Source of the DNA: Verrucomicrobiota bacterium
GTDB taxonomy: Bacteria > Verrucomicrobiota > Verrucomicrobiia > Verrucomicrobiales > Verrucomicrobiaceae
Assembly: GCA_025360015.1 (NCBI GenBank)
Contig: JANYCZ010000076.1
Coordinates: 1-64,000, forward strand
Direction of reading: 5' to 3'
DNA length: 64,000 bases
Positions 41,508 through 50,448 of the stretch are shown here, one piece after another; the stretch's first letter is position 1; each line of letters starts with the position of its first letter. Made by a program: the position numbers and the translations under genes. The notes under the pieces are model-generated. The model saw only the letters and a program-made list of their open reading frames with translations. It made no database searches and was not told the origin of the DNA.

Positions 41508-43676
41508 ATGAGAAAAACGAAACTCCGCAGCCTGCGCTTTGAATTCCTCCTGCTGCCCCTCGCTCTGCTGCTGGCGCTGGGCTTCAGCCAGACCCATCTC
41601 GGCGAGGAACTGGAAAACCTCACGCTGGACTGGCGCTTCAAAGCGCGCGCCGCCTCAGATCCACCTGCAGACCCCGAGGTGCTCGTGGTGGGCATTGATG
41701 AAGACGCGCTGGCCAAGCTGGGCCGGTGGCCTTGGAACCGCGAGGTGCATGCGCAGCTGGTGACGCTGCTCGCCACGCGACCGCCAGCGGCAACGGCGTT
41801 TGATCTGCTCTTCACCGAACCCAGCGCCGACCCCAAGCAGGATCAAGTGTTTGCCGATGCGCTGGTGCAGTCCACGACCTACATCACCGCAGCCGCGGCG
41901 GAAACCTTGGAGCACAGCAAGAAATTCGAAGCTGAGTATGTGGGCAACACCAAGGCCATCGCGAACTTCAAGGGCGACATCCGCCATCTCATTGGCAATG
42001 ACACCGTGCTGCTGCCCGTTACCATCATCGGCGAGAGTTCGCATGCCGGACTGGTGAATTCACCGCCGGGCGCCGATGGCGTGCGCCGTCAGATCCCGCT
42101 GGTGGTGCGCTGCGGCACACGCGTCTTTCCCAGCCTCGTGCTACAGGCCCTGCTCACGCTTGAAGCCGTGGAGACCGATGCCGTGGAGGTGGTGCTGGGC
42201 GACAGCATTCGCATCCAGGGCACGCACAAGGCGTGGCAGATCCCCATCGACGCGCGCGGGCAGATGACGATCAACTACCGCCATCCCGACACCTTCAAAG
42301 TCTTCCCTTACGCAGGGCTGATGGGCAGCCTGCTGGAGTTCAAAGACAAGGAATGGCCCAAGGATCGTCCGCCCGTCGCAGGCCAGATTCTCTTCATCGG
42401 TCAGACCGCCGCAGGCCTGGCAGATCTCGGCCCGACTCCGCACGGTCCGCAGACGCCGCTGGTGCTGACGCATGCCAATGCGCTCAGCAACATCCTCAGC
42501 GGTGACTACCTCAAGCAGCCCGACTTCCTGCAGTTGATCGGTGTGTGGGTGCTCATGGCGCTGCTCACCATCTTTCCTGTGCGCTACGGTCCCATCTGGC
42601 TGGCCCTGCTGGCCCCCACGCTGATCATTGGGGCCTACGTTTTCACCGCGTTTTATCACTTCCGCTTGGAGAGCCTACATCTCCCACTCGCGTGGCCCGT
42701 GCTCGGGTTCATGCTGGTGGAGGGCTGCGCCATCCTGCACCGTCTAGTCATCGAGTTGCGCGCCAAGAGCCGCATCACCGGCATGTTCGGCACCTTCGTG
42801 TCGCCGCATGTCGTCAAGCAGATGATCGCCTCCGGTGAAGAACCCCAGCTGGGAGGACACCAGGCGGAGATCACCGCCTTCTTCAGCGACATCGCCGGCT
42901 TCTCCGCCTTCTCCGAGAAGCTGACGCCCGAACGTCTGGTCACGCTGATGAACGACTACCTCACCGAAATGACCGACATCCTGCATGATAACGGCGGCAC
43001 ACTCGACAAGTTCATCGGCGACGCCATCGTTGGCATGTTCGGCGCACCGCTGACCTTTGCCGGTCATGCGCACGGCGCCTGCCGCGCCGCCCTGCTCATC
43101 CAGAAGCGCCAGATCGAACTGCGCGAGAAATGGCGAAAGGAAGGCACCTGGCCGGACATCGTCTATGAAATGAAGACCCGCATCGGCCTGAACTCCGGCC
43201 TCGCCATCATCGGCAACATGGGCTCACGCCGCCGCTTCAACTACACCATGATGGGCGACACCGTGAACCTCGCCGCCCGCAGCGAGAGCGGCGCGAAGAG
43301 CTACGGCGTGTACACCATGATCACAGGGGAGACCAAGGCGCTCGCCGAGAAGCACCAGCAAGACATCACCTATCGCTTCCTTGATCGCATCATCGTCAAA
43401 GGCCGCAGCAAGCCGGTAGAAATGTATGAACTCGTCGGCTTTACCGATGAAGTCTCTGCCCAAACCGTGGAGTGCCTGTCCTTGTTTGAGCAAGGCATCA
43501 CCGCCTACCTCGCGCAGAACTGGGATGAATCCCGCGCCCTCTTCGAAAGCTCCGCCACCCGCGAAATCCACGAAGACGCCAATCCCTCTCTCGTCATGAT
43601 CGCGCGCTGCAACGACATGAAGCTCAACCCACCCGAGGCGGACTGGGACGGCGTCTATGTGATGAAGACGAAGTGA
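41508..43676 (+). CDS. CHASE2-domain class III adenylate/guanylate cyclase
   Basis: 722 residues. An N-terminal membrane helix is followed by an extracytoplasmic CHASE2 sensor domain (about 25-335; DPEVLVVGIDEDALAKLGRWPWNRE is its hallmark). Three membrane helices (about 343-425) lead to a cytoplasmic cyclase domain (about 440-625). The metal-binding aspartates are D461 in FSDIAGFSAF and D505 in IGDAIVGMFG. The dimer-interface motif is NYTMMGDTVNLAAR. It converts ATP or GTP to a cyclic nucleotide in response to an external signal. It follows the FecR-TpsA-TpsB genes, a grouping that suggests the sensor monitors that surface system. Confidence 0.92.
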   Translation: MRKTKLRSLRFEFLLLPLALLLALGFSQTHLGEELENLTLDWRFKARAASDPPADPEVLVVGIDEDALAKLGRWPWNREVHAQLVTLLATRPPAATAFDLLFTEPSADPKQDQVFADALVQSTTYITAAAAETLEHSKKFEAEYVGNTKAIANFKGDIRHLIGNDTVLLPVTIIGESSHAGLVNSPPGADGVRRQIPLVVRCGTRVFPSLVLQALLTLEAVETDAVEVVLGDSIRIQGTHKAWQIPIDARGQMTINYRHPDTFKVFPYAGLMGSLLEFKDKEWPKDRPPVAGQILFIGQTAAGLADLGPTPHGPQTPLVLTHANALSNILSGDYLKQPDFLQLIGVWVLMALLTIFPVRYGPIWLALLAPTLIIGAYVFTAFYHFRLESLHLPLAWPVLGFMLVEGCAILHRLVIELRAKSRITGMFGTFVSPHVVKQMIASGEEPQLGGHQAEITAFFSDIAGFSAFSEKLTPERLVTLMNDYLTEMTDILHDNGGTLDKFIGDAIVGMFGAPLTFAGHAHGACRAALLIQKRQIELREKWRKEGTWPDIVYEMKTRIGLNSGLAIIGNMGSRRRFNYTMMGDTVNLAARSESGAKSYGVYTMITGETKALAEKHQQDITYRFLDRIIVKGRSKPVEMYELVGFTDEVSAQTVECLSLFEQGITAYLAQNWDESRALFESSATREIHEDANPSLVMIARCNDMKLNPPEADWDGVYVMKTK

Positions 43677-43871
43677 GGGCTGGCGCGCAGCCAGCACCCC
43701 GGCGCGCGGAATTTATTCCGCAGCACTCCGCTAGCACCCCAAGCTCCGCATCCCTCCACACATCCGCCTCCTCCAGCGTCGTCCAGCTTGCCACACGCAA
43801 CGCACGCAAACATCCGCCCCACGCGGACGACCCGCTGCGGAATCAATTCCGCGCTCCGAAGAGCATCCTGC
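43677..43871. repeat. Family-C repeats after the cyclase gene
   Basis: Palindromes GCGGAAT-TT-ATTCCGC near 43705 and GCGGAAT-CA-ATTCCGC near 43838, in inverted relation with AGCAC flanks. Between them is CTTGCCACACGCAACGC, the inverse of a segment in 40769-41507. Confidence 0.85.
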
Positions 43872-44387
43872 TCAGAAACTCCTGCCGCCATAGCCCGTCC
43901 CGAACCCGGAATAGCCTGACTGTGGCGTGGCCTGCATGAGCGAGGAGTTCATACGGTACGACGAGCCTGCGTTGTTCATCTGCGCGGATTGATTGAGATT
44001 CGCCGCAGCTTCCTGCGACTCGGCGGTCTTCGCTTCAGCCAGCCGCTCCTCCTGCCCGTGCAGCACGTTCACCAGGATCACCCGCTCCTTCTCGCTGATC
44101 TTCCCCGTGGTGGCGGCCTTGTTGATCTCCATCAGGCGCGGATGCTCCGCCGCATACTGATTCAGGAAGGTGTTCATCTTTTCCGGGCTCCATTTGCCCT
44201 CCAGCGGCTTGCCCACGGACTTCTCCGCGACCAGTGCCGCCTCGCCCCCCTGATGAATGTAGCCAACCTCCACCGCTCTCCGCGCAAAGGCTTTCGCCTC
44301 GGCCACGCTGCCCACATGATACACCTCGGTGGTGGTCTGGCAGGACGAAAGCAGCGCAACAGTCAGAAGAAGAAAGAAGGATTTCAT
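43872..44387 (-). CDS. Hypothetical lipoprotein
   Basis: 171 residues. MKSFFLLLTVALLSSC is a signal peptide with lipobox LLSSC, so the protein is lipid-anchored. The mature part is helical (SVAEAKAFARRAVEVGYIHQ, WSPEKMNTFLNQYAAEHPRLMEINKAATTGKISEKERVILVNVLHG), ending in a Gly/Ser/Asn-rich tail (NNAGSSYRMNSSLM, YSGFGTGYGGRSF). No family is recognised. The ATG at 44387 is chosen for the signal peptide, as further upstream codons run through a family-A repeat. It is divergent from the CxxCH gene. Confidence 0.75.
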   Translation of the reverse strand: MKSFFLLLTVALLSSCQTTTEVYHVGSVAEAKAFARRAVEVGYIHQGGEAALVAEKSVGKPLEGKWSPEKMNTFLNQYAAEHPRLMEINKAATTGKISEKERVILVNVLHGQEERLAEAKTAESQEAAANLNQSAQMNNAGSSYRMNSSLMQATPQSGYSGFGTGYGGRSF

Positions 44388-44444
44388 GCGCCGAATGTGG
44401 AGAAACTTTCCCCCGCCACAAGCCAAAGTAGTTGAGAGCTGGGG

Positions 44445-44530
44445 AAAGTAGTCCAGAGCTTTAGCTCGCTCTGGACAGCGCACGCGCATCACCCCAGAAT
44501 CCAGAACGAGCCAAAGCTCTGATCTACTTT
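44445..44530. repeat. Family-A inverted repeat pair
   Basis: Left arm AAAGTAGTCCAGAGCTTTAG, CTCGCTCTGG; right arm inverse, ending CTACTTT. It occupies most of the region between the divergent lipoprotein and CxxCH genes, 10 bp before the latter's ATG. Confidence 0.9.
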
Positions 44531-44539
44531 CCCAACCCC

Positions 44540-47500
44540 ATGACGTCCCGCCCACTGCTCCTCCTCGCGCTGCTCGCTTCCGCCTCCTGCGCGGTTGCTG
44601 CTTCTCCCGTCTTCGAAAGCCCCAAGGTCACCACCGCTGCGAACTCGCCGCGTCTGGTCAAAGTGGACGTCTCCCTCAAAGGCGCGAAGGAATTGTACCT
44701 CGTTGTCTCCGACGAAGATGGCCTCAGTTGCGACTGGGCGGACTGGCTGGAGCCGAAGCTCACCATGGCGGACGGCACCACCCAAGATCTCACCAAGCTC
44801 AAATGGAAAGCCGCCACCCAGGGCTCGGGCAGCACGCGCGTCGGCAAATCGACAATGGGTGATGCATTGCTCGTGGGCGGCCAGAAGTTTGAGAGCGGCA
44901 TCGGCACGCATGCGCGCTCCGTCATCGTCTATGATCTGCCGCAGGGGGTGGAGCGCTTCACGGCGCAGGCGGCCATCGATGACGGCGGCATGGAGCGCGG
45001 CGGCAAGGCCAGCAATGCCTCGGTCAAATTTCAGGTCTATACCGAAACGCCGCCCAATGCTCCCAAACCCGCGCCTCCCATCGTGGACGACGGCAAGACC
45101 ACCGTGCCTGCGGACATGTTTGCCGTGCCCGAAGGTCTCGAAGTCACCGTCTGGGCCACCTCGCCCGCGTTGTTCAATCCCACCAACATCGACTTCGATG
45201 CGCAGGGCCGTCTGTGGGTCGCGGAAGGCGTGAACTACCGCAGCAAAGGCAGCCGCAGGCCGGAGGGCGACCGCGTGGTCGTGCTCGAAGACAGCACCGG
45301 ATCTGGCCGTGCGGACAAGAGCAGCGTTTTCGTGCAGGAGTCCGCACTCGCAGCGCCGCTCGGCGTGGCCGTCCTGGGAAACAAGATCGTCGTCTCCCAG
45401 CCACCGGACCTGCTCGTTTACACCGACGTGAATGGCGATGGCAAGTTTGATCCCGCCGTGGACAAGCGCGATGTGCTGCTCACCGGCTTTGGCGGCAGGC
45501 AGCATGACCATAGCCTGCACAGCGTCACCGCCGGGCCCGATGGCCAGTGGTATTGGAATCAAGGCAACACGGGCGCGAAGTTCACCGACCACTCCGGCAA
45601 GACCTTCCGCATGGGCAGCCCCTACATGATGCAGGACATCGCCGGGCAGAAGAGCGACGACGGCCACGTGTGGATCGGCGGCTTCTCCGCGCGAATGAAC
45701 CCCGATGGAACGAACGTCACCATCATCGGCCACAACTACCGCAACAGCTACGAGCAGACCATCACCTCCTTCGGCGACCTGTTCCAAAGCGACAACGACG
45801 ACCCGCCTGCCTGCCGCGTCTCCCCCGTGATGGAAGGCGGCAATGCGGGCTTTGCCTCCGCCGATGGCCTGCGCTCCTGGGGTGCGGACAAACGCCCCGG
45901 CCAGGACACCCCGACTGCCGAGTGGCGGCAGGAAGATCCCGGCACCATGCCCGCAGGCGATGTCTATGGCGGCGGCTCCCCCACCGGCGTGGCTTTCTAT
46001 GAAAACGGCGCGCTCGACAAGAAGTGGAACGGCCTCCTCCTCGCCTGCGAAGCCGGCAAGAACGTCGTCTTTGGCTATCTGCCCAAGCTCGATGGCGCAG
46101 GCTGGAAAATGGAGCGCTTTGATTTCCTCACCTCCAACAAGGAAAAGGAATTCGCCGGTTCCGACTTCCTCGGCGGCAAGCCCTCCGGCGAACTCAAAAC
46201 CCGCTTCCGCCCCAGCGATGTGACCGTCGGCCCCGATGGCGCGATCTACGTGGCCGACTGGTTCGACGCCCGCGTGGGCGGTCACGGCACGCTGGATGAC
46301 CGCTACACCGGCACCATCTACCGCATCGCGCCCAAGGGCTTCACCTCGAACGTGCCAGCGGTTAAACTGGACACCACGGAAGGCCAGATCGCCGCACTGA
46401 AAAGCCCCGCGCCAAACGTGCGCTACAACGGCTTCACCGCGCTGAAAGCCCAAGGCGCGAAAGCTGTGCCTGCCGTCGCCGCCTTGCTCAAAGACGACAA
46501 CGCCTACATCACCGCACGCGCCGCATGGCTGCTCGCGCAGATGGGTCCTGAAGGTATCGCGCAGGTGAAACCCTGGCTGGATTCGAAGTCTGAAGATCAG
46601 CGCCTCGTGGCCTACCGCGCTCTGCGCCGTGCCGGTGTGGATGTGCTGGCGATGGCTGCGAAGATGGTCACCGATTCCTCCGCCGCTGTGCGCCGAGAAG
46701 TCGCACTGACATTGCGTGAAGTCCCCGCTGCCCAAAGCCTGCCGCTGCTGGTGAAGCTGGCGCAGCAGTTTGACGGCAAAGACCGCGCCTACCTCGAAGC
46801 CTTGGGCCTCGGCAGCGAAGGCAAGGAAGCCGAAGTCTATGCCGCCGTGTGCCAGGACAAGCCGGCCGCTTGGAATGATGCCGAAGCATGGATCGCCTGG
46901 CGCATGCACCCTGCCGCTGCGGTGGAAGCCTTCAAAGCCCGCGCGCTGGATGGCGCGCTCACCGAAGAACAGCGCAAGCTCATGCTCACCGGCCTCGCCT
47001 TTGTGAAGAGTCGCGAAGCCGCAGGCGCGATGATCGAACTCGCCAACACCAAGGACTTCCCCCTGAAGGAGCTGGCCAAGTGGTGGCTGCTCAATCGCAA
47101 AGGCAACGACTGGCAGTCCTACGATGTGGAAGGCGGCATGAAGGCGCTGGGCCTGTATGATCCTGCCAAGGTGAAACTCGTCGCCGCCGAGATGCCGCCT
47201 GAACTCAAGGACGCCCCCAAGCTGCCCACGGGCGCCGAGATCGCCCAAATCCCCGGCGATGCCAAGCGCGGTCAGGCCGCCATCGCCGTCTGCTTCACCT
47301 GCCACAAGGTCGGCAAGGTGGGCGTCGAATTCGGCCCCGACCTCAGCACCTTCGGCAAGCAGCAGCCTTCTGAAGTCATCGCCAACGCTATCGCCCATCC
47401 CTCCGCCGACATCTCCCATGGCTTCGAAGGCAGCGAAATCAAAACCAAGGACGGCCTCACCATCAGCGGCATGATCCTTTCCAGCGGCGACCCCGTCATG

Positions 47501-47653
47501 ATCAAGTGCATGGGCGGCCTCGTGCAGACCGTGCCCAAGGAGCGTATCGCCAGCATCCAGAAGATGACCCGCTCCCTCATGTATCAGCCGCAGCAACTCG
47601 GCCTCACTCCACAGTCCATCAGCGACATCGTGGCGTATTTGAAGAGCCTCTGA
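44540..47653 (+). CDS. PVC-type haem-binding CxxCH protein with NPCBM and dehydrogenase-like propeller
   Basis: 1037 residues, secreted (LLLLALLASASCAVAA signal). Domain order: an NPCBM-type carbohydrate-binding module at about 25-165 (LYLVVSDEDGLSCDWADWLEP, GIGTHARSVIVYDL); a sorbosone-dehydrogenase-like beta-propeller at about 190-590 (MFAVPEGLEVTVWATSPALF, DFDAQGRLWVAEGVNYR); HEAT-like helical repeats at about 610-860; and a C-terminal cytochrome c-like domain with CFTCHKVG at 918-925. These proteins are a hallmark of Planctomycetota and Verrucomicrobiota and are thought to oxidise sugars in the periplasm. Confidence 0.9.
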   Translation: MTSRPLLLLALLASASCAVAASPVFESPKVTTAANSPRLVKVDVSLKGAKELYLVVSDEDGLSCDWADWLEPKLTMADGTTQDLTKLKWKAATQGSGSTRVGKSTMGDALLVGGQKFESGIGTHARSVIVYDLPQGVERFTAQAAIDDGGMERGGKASNASVKFQVYTETPPNAPKPAPPIVDDGKTTVPADMFAVPEGLEVTVWATSPALFNPTNIDFDAQGRLWVAEGVNYRSKGSRRPEGDRVVVLEDSTGSGRADKSSVFVQESALAAPLGVAVLGNKIVVSQPPDLLVYTDVNGDGKFDPAVDKRDVLLTGFGGRQHDHSLHSVTAGPDGQWYWNQGNTGAKFTDHSGKTFRMGSPYMMQDIAGQKSDDGHVWIGGFSARMNPDGTNVTIIGHNYRNSYEQTITSFGDLFQSDNDDPPACRVSPVMEGGNAGFASADGLRSWGADKRPGQDTPTAEWRQEDPGTMPAGDVYGGGSPTGVAFYENGALDKKWNGLLLACEAGKNVVFGYLPKLDGAGWKMERFDFLTSNKEKEFAGSDFLGGKPSGELKTRFRPSDVTVGPDGAIYVADWFDARVGGHGTLDDRYTGTIYRIAPKGFTSNVPAVKLDTTEGQIAALKSPAPNVRYNGFTALKAQGAKAVPAVAALLKDDNAYITARAAWLLAQMGPEGIAQVKPWLDSKSEDQRLVAYRALRRAGVDVLAMAAKMVTDSSAAVRREVALTLREVPAAQSLPLLVKLAQQFDGKDRAYLEALGLGSEGKEAEVYAAVCQDKPAAWNDAEAWIAWRMHPAAAVEAFKARALDGALTEEQRKLMLTGLAFVKSREAAGAMIELANTKDFPLKELAKWWLLNRKGNDWQSYDVEGGMKALGLYDPAKVKLVAAEMPPELKDAPKLPTGAEIAQIPGDAKRGQAAIAVCFTCHKVGKVGVEFGPDLSTFGKQQPSEVIANAIAHPSADISHGFEGSEIKTKDGLTISGMILSSGDPVMIKCMGGLVQTVPKERIASIQKMTRSLMYQPQQLGLTPQSISDIVAYLKSL

Positions 47654-47663
47654 TCTGGGAAAG

Positions 47664-47738
47664 AAAGTACTCGTGAGCTTTAGCTCACTCTGGAAAGCGC
47701 CGCTGCATCCAGAACGAACTAAAGTTCGTGAGTACTTT
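47664..47738. repeat. Family-A inverted repeat pair
   Basis: It begins 11 nt after the CxxCH gene stop. The right arm carries the variant stem GAACTAAAGTTC, paired in itself, in place of GAGCTAAAGCTC. Confidence 0.9.
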
Positions 47739-47780
47739 GCCCCCTGCAACATCCCCGCTTCATCGCCTGTATGAGAGAGC

Positions 47781-49256
47781 ATGCTCCGCTCCCTCCTGCT
47801 CTTCCTCGCGCTCTGCACCGGCATCGTGTCCGCTGAAGTCACGAACATCGGCTCCCGCCGTGAGCTGTTTGTGGACAAGCTGCTCATCGACCAGATGAAG
47901 GGCACCACGCTGCAGCTGCACCACCCTGAAGACGCCGGCGTCGCGGTGAAATTTGACCAGCCTTGGGAAGGCCGCTTCAGCGCCTATGCCACCGTCATTC
48001 ACAATGACGAGGCCAACAAATACCAGATGTACTACCGGGGCAACGCGGGCTTTAAAGACGGCACCAGCGGCGAAGTGACCTGCTACGCCGAATCCGCCGA
48101 TGGCAAAACCTGGGTGAAGCCCAAGCTTGGCCTGCACGAGCTCAATGGCAGCAAGGACAACAACGTCATGCTGGCCAATCTGGCCCCCTACACGCACAAC
48201 TTCGCACCCTTCATCGACCGCCGTCCCGGGGTGCCCAAAGAGCAGCACTACAAGGCCCTTGCGGGTCTCGGCGGCAAGTACGGCGGTCTCAGCGCCTTCG
48301 TCTCGGCGGACGGCATGCTCTGGCAAAAAATGCAGGAGGCGGCCGTCATGACGAAAGGTGCCTTTGATTCACAGAACGTGTCCTTCTGGTCTAAGGCGGA
48401 GCAGTGCTACGTGGCCTATTTCCGCGTCTTCACCGGCGGCGGTGTCGATGAAAAGACCTGGAAACCCAAGGGCGTGCGTTGGGTCAGCCGCGCCACCAGC
48501 AAGGACTTCCTCACCTGGAGCACCGCCGTGCAGATGACCTGTGACCAGCCGCTGGTGGATCACATTTACATCAGCCAGACGAATCCCTACTTCAATGCAC
48601 CGCACCTTTACATCTCCACCGCCGCGCGCTTCATGCAAAACAAGGAGGTGCTCGACGAGCACGCCAGGAAAGACCTCGCTGAGGACACCAAGCTCTACCC
48701 CGCTCTGATTAAAGACTGCTCCGAAGCCGTGCTGATGACCAGCCGTGCCGGCACCACCGCCTACAATCGCAGCTTCATGGAGGCCTTCGTGCGCCCCGGC
48801 CTGGATTTCCGCGACTGGACCAGCCGCAGCAACTACCCCGCCTGCGGCGTGGTGCAGACCGGCCCGGCGGAGATGTCCCTGTATGTGGAGCGCCACTACG
48901 GCCAGGCCACCGCGCTGCTGCAGCGCTTCTCTCTGCGCCTCGACGGCTTCGCTTCGCTGCATGCGGACTATGCCGTCGGTGAGATGACGACCAAGCCCTT
49001 CACTTTCACCGGCAAGGCGCTGCACCTGAATCTGTCCACCGGTGCCGCAGGCTCCGTGGCCGTGGAAATCCAGGATGCCGAGGGCAAGCCCCTCCCCGGC
49101 TTCACCCTGGACGACTGCCAGGCGATCTCCTACGACGACATCGACCGCGTCATCACCTGGAAAGCGGGCAGCGATGTCTCCGCCATGGCCAGCAAGCCCG
49201 TGCGCCTGCGCTGGGTGCTCAAGGATGCGGATGTGTATTCCTTCCGCTTTGAATGA
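47781..49256 (+). CDS. Secreted protein with five-bladed-propeller glycosidase-like fold (tentative)
   Basis: 491 residues. A short signal peptide (LLLFLALCTGIVSAE) is followed by GSRRELFVDKLLIDQM, a start shared by a family of PVC proteins. The body has AYATVIHNDEANKYQMYYRG, VTCYAESADGKTWVKPKLGL and GLSAFVSADGMLWQKM. Such repeated Asp-box-like strands suggest a GH43/GH32-type beta-propeller. The C-terminal 100 residues (LHLNLSTGAAGSVAVEIQDAEG) form a beta-sandwich. A role in glycan processing is inferred, not proven. Catalytic residues were not assigned. Confidence 0.6.
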   Translation: MLRSLLLFLALCTGIVSAEVTNIGSRRELFVDKLLIDQMKGTTLQLHHPEDAGVAVKFDQPWEGRFSAYATVIHNDEANKYQMYYRGNAGFKDGTSGEVTCYAESADGKTWVKPKLGLHELNGSKDNNVMLANLAPYTHNFAPFIDRRPGVPKEQHYKALAGLGGKYGGLSAFVSADGMLWQKMQEAAVMTKGAFDSQNVSFWSKAEQCYVAYFRVFTGGGVDEKTWKPKGVRWVSRATSKDFLTWSTAVQMTCDQPLVDHIYISQTNPYFNAPHLYISTAARFMQNKEVLDEHARKDLAEDTKLYPALIKDCSEAVLMTSRAGTTAYNRSFMEAFVRPGLDFRDWTSRSNYPACGVVQTGPAEMSLYVERHYGQATALLQRFSLRLDGFASLHADYAVGEMTTKPFTFTGKALHLNLSTGAAGSVAVEIQDAEGKPLPGFTLDDCQAISYDDIDRVITWKAGSDVSAMASKPVRLRWVLKDADVYSFRFE

Positions 49257-49262
49257 TTGGGG

Positions 49263-49345
49263 AAAGTAGTTATGAGCTTCAGCTCGTTCTGGAAAAGCTC
49301 CGCAGCCTCCAGAATCCGGAACGAGCTAAAGCTCTGGAGTACTTT
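49263..49345. repeat. Family-A inverted repeat pair
   Basis: It begins 7 nt after the preceding stop. An isolated half unit with GAACTAAAGTTC follows near 49455-49475, after a C8 run. The 311-bp gap 49257-49567 otherwise holds no gene. Confidence 0.9.
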
Positions 49346-49567
49346 GCTCCGCGCCCTTGGCCATGGAAAGCGTTCACGCCGAGAGGCAGTGCTGCCTACA
49401 CCCTGGTCGGAAAGCCCGTTCGTTTGCGCTGGCCACGCAGAGGCACCCCCCCCGGAACGAACTAAAGTTCGTAAGCCCATTGCGGCTCCGAATGATTCTC
49501 TGGCGTTCGCACCGGAAACAAGGAACCATCGAGCGGGTGCGCACGTATCCCCGCCTGTAACTCATCA

Positions 49568-50191
49568 ATGGACATCTCGTCAAAAACATTCTCCGCCAAA
49601 GGCTTCGTGCTCCCGCACACTCTGCCCGTGATTGTGCTGGACGACTGCTACCACTTCCCCGCCTGCCATCTGCCACTCTTCATCTTTGAAGAGCGCTACC
49701 GTCGCCTGCTCGATCACGCCCTGCACACCGACCGCATGTTCTGCGTCGGCGTCTCCAGCGGCTTTAATGACGTGCTGCCCGTCACTACCGCAGGCTTGAT
49801 CCGTGCCTCCGTGAAAAACCCCGACGGCACCTCGCAGGTCATGCTTTACGGCATCTGCCGAGTGCGCATCACCGGCTGGGAGCAGACCAAGCCCTTCCGC
49901 ATCGCCCAGGTGGAGCCCGTGCTCACCCAGCACGCCCCCTCCAAAATCCTCCGCCAGCTCAAATCACGCGCGCTGGATCTCCTTCCCCCGCCTACGGACG
50001 ACAGTTGCGCCAGCATGCAGCAAATGCGGCAGGAGCTGGAAGAAATGGATGAAGCAGAAGCCGTCTGCGACATCATCGCCTTCCATTTTGTACGGAAAAA
50101 AGCCGCACTGCGTCTTCTCCTCGAAGAATGCTGTCCGCAACGCCGCTACGAGAAGCTCATCAGCGAGCTGGAAAAGGCGCAAGGCTGCTGA
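49568..50191 (+). CDS. LON peptidase substrate-binding-domain protein
   Basis: 207 residues. It is the LON N-terminal (substrate-binding) domain without the ATPase or protease: LPVIVLDDCYHFPACHLPLFIFEERYRRLLDHAL matches the family start. GVSSGFNDVLPVTTAGLIRA and GICRVRITGWEQTKPFRIAQVEP are the following strands, and the C-terminal 70 residues are helical. Stand-alone LON-substrate-binding proteins are common; their role is unknown, perhaps chaperone- or adaptor-like. It is cytosolic and monocistronic. Confidence 0.88.
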   Translation: MDISSKTFSAKGFVLPHTLPVIVLDDCYHFPACHLPLFIFEERYRRLLDHALHTDRMFCVGVSSGFNDVLPVTTAGLIRASVKNPDGTSQVMLYGICRVRITGWEQTKPFRIAQVEPVLTQHAPSKILRQLKSRALDLLPPPTDDSCASMQQMRQELEEMDEAEAVCDIIAFHFVRKKAALRLLLEECCPQRRYEKLISELEKAQGC

Positions 50192-50195
50192 ACAA

Positions 50196-50439
50196 CGTAC
50201 TCCAGAGCTTCAGCTCGCTCCGACAAAAGTACTCCCGAGCTTTAGCTCGATCTGGAAGAGGGTCGCATGCACACAGAATCGGCAAAGGCCAAAAGCGCAA
50301 GGGAACGAACTTTTGCAGGATCTAAAAACTTCAGCACGCAGCGCATGCAAGCAATTGAAGAATCCGGTCACTCTCTTGCCAATTTCAGCGCGCCGCATGC
50401 CCCAAGCATCCAGATCGAGCTAAAGCTCTGGAGTACTTT
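50196..50439. repeat. Family-A repeats, two left arms and distant right arm
   Basis: A truncated left arm (GTACTCCAGAGCTTCAGCTC) is followed by a full left arm at 50226. The inverted right arm (CCAGATCGAGCTAAAGCTCT, GGAGTACTTT) ends at 50439. The left and right arms share the compensating variant GATCTGG/CCAGATC. Confidence 0.88.
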
Positions 50440-50448
50440 GCTGAGCCC

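Noticed and set aside
44489..47908. 1139-codon open frame on the minus strand
   Set aside because: It is antisense to a well-supported CxxCH protein with signal peptide, NPCBM and haem motif. Its His/Gly/Ala-rich composition is typical of the reverse frame of high-GC coding sequence.
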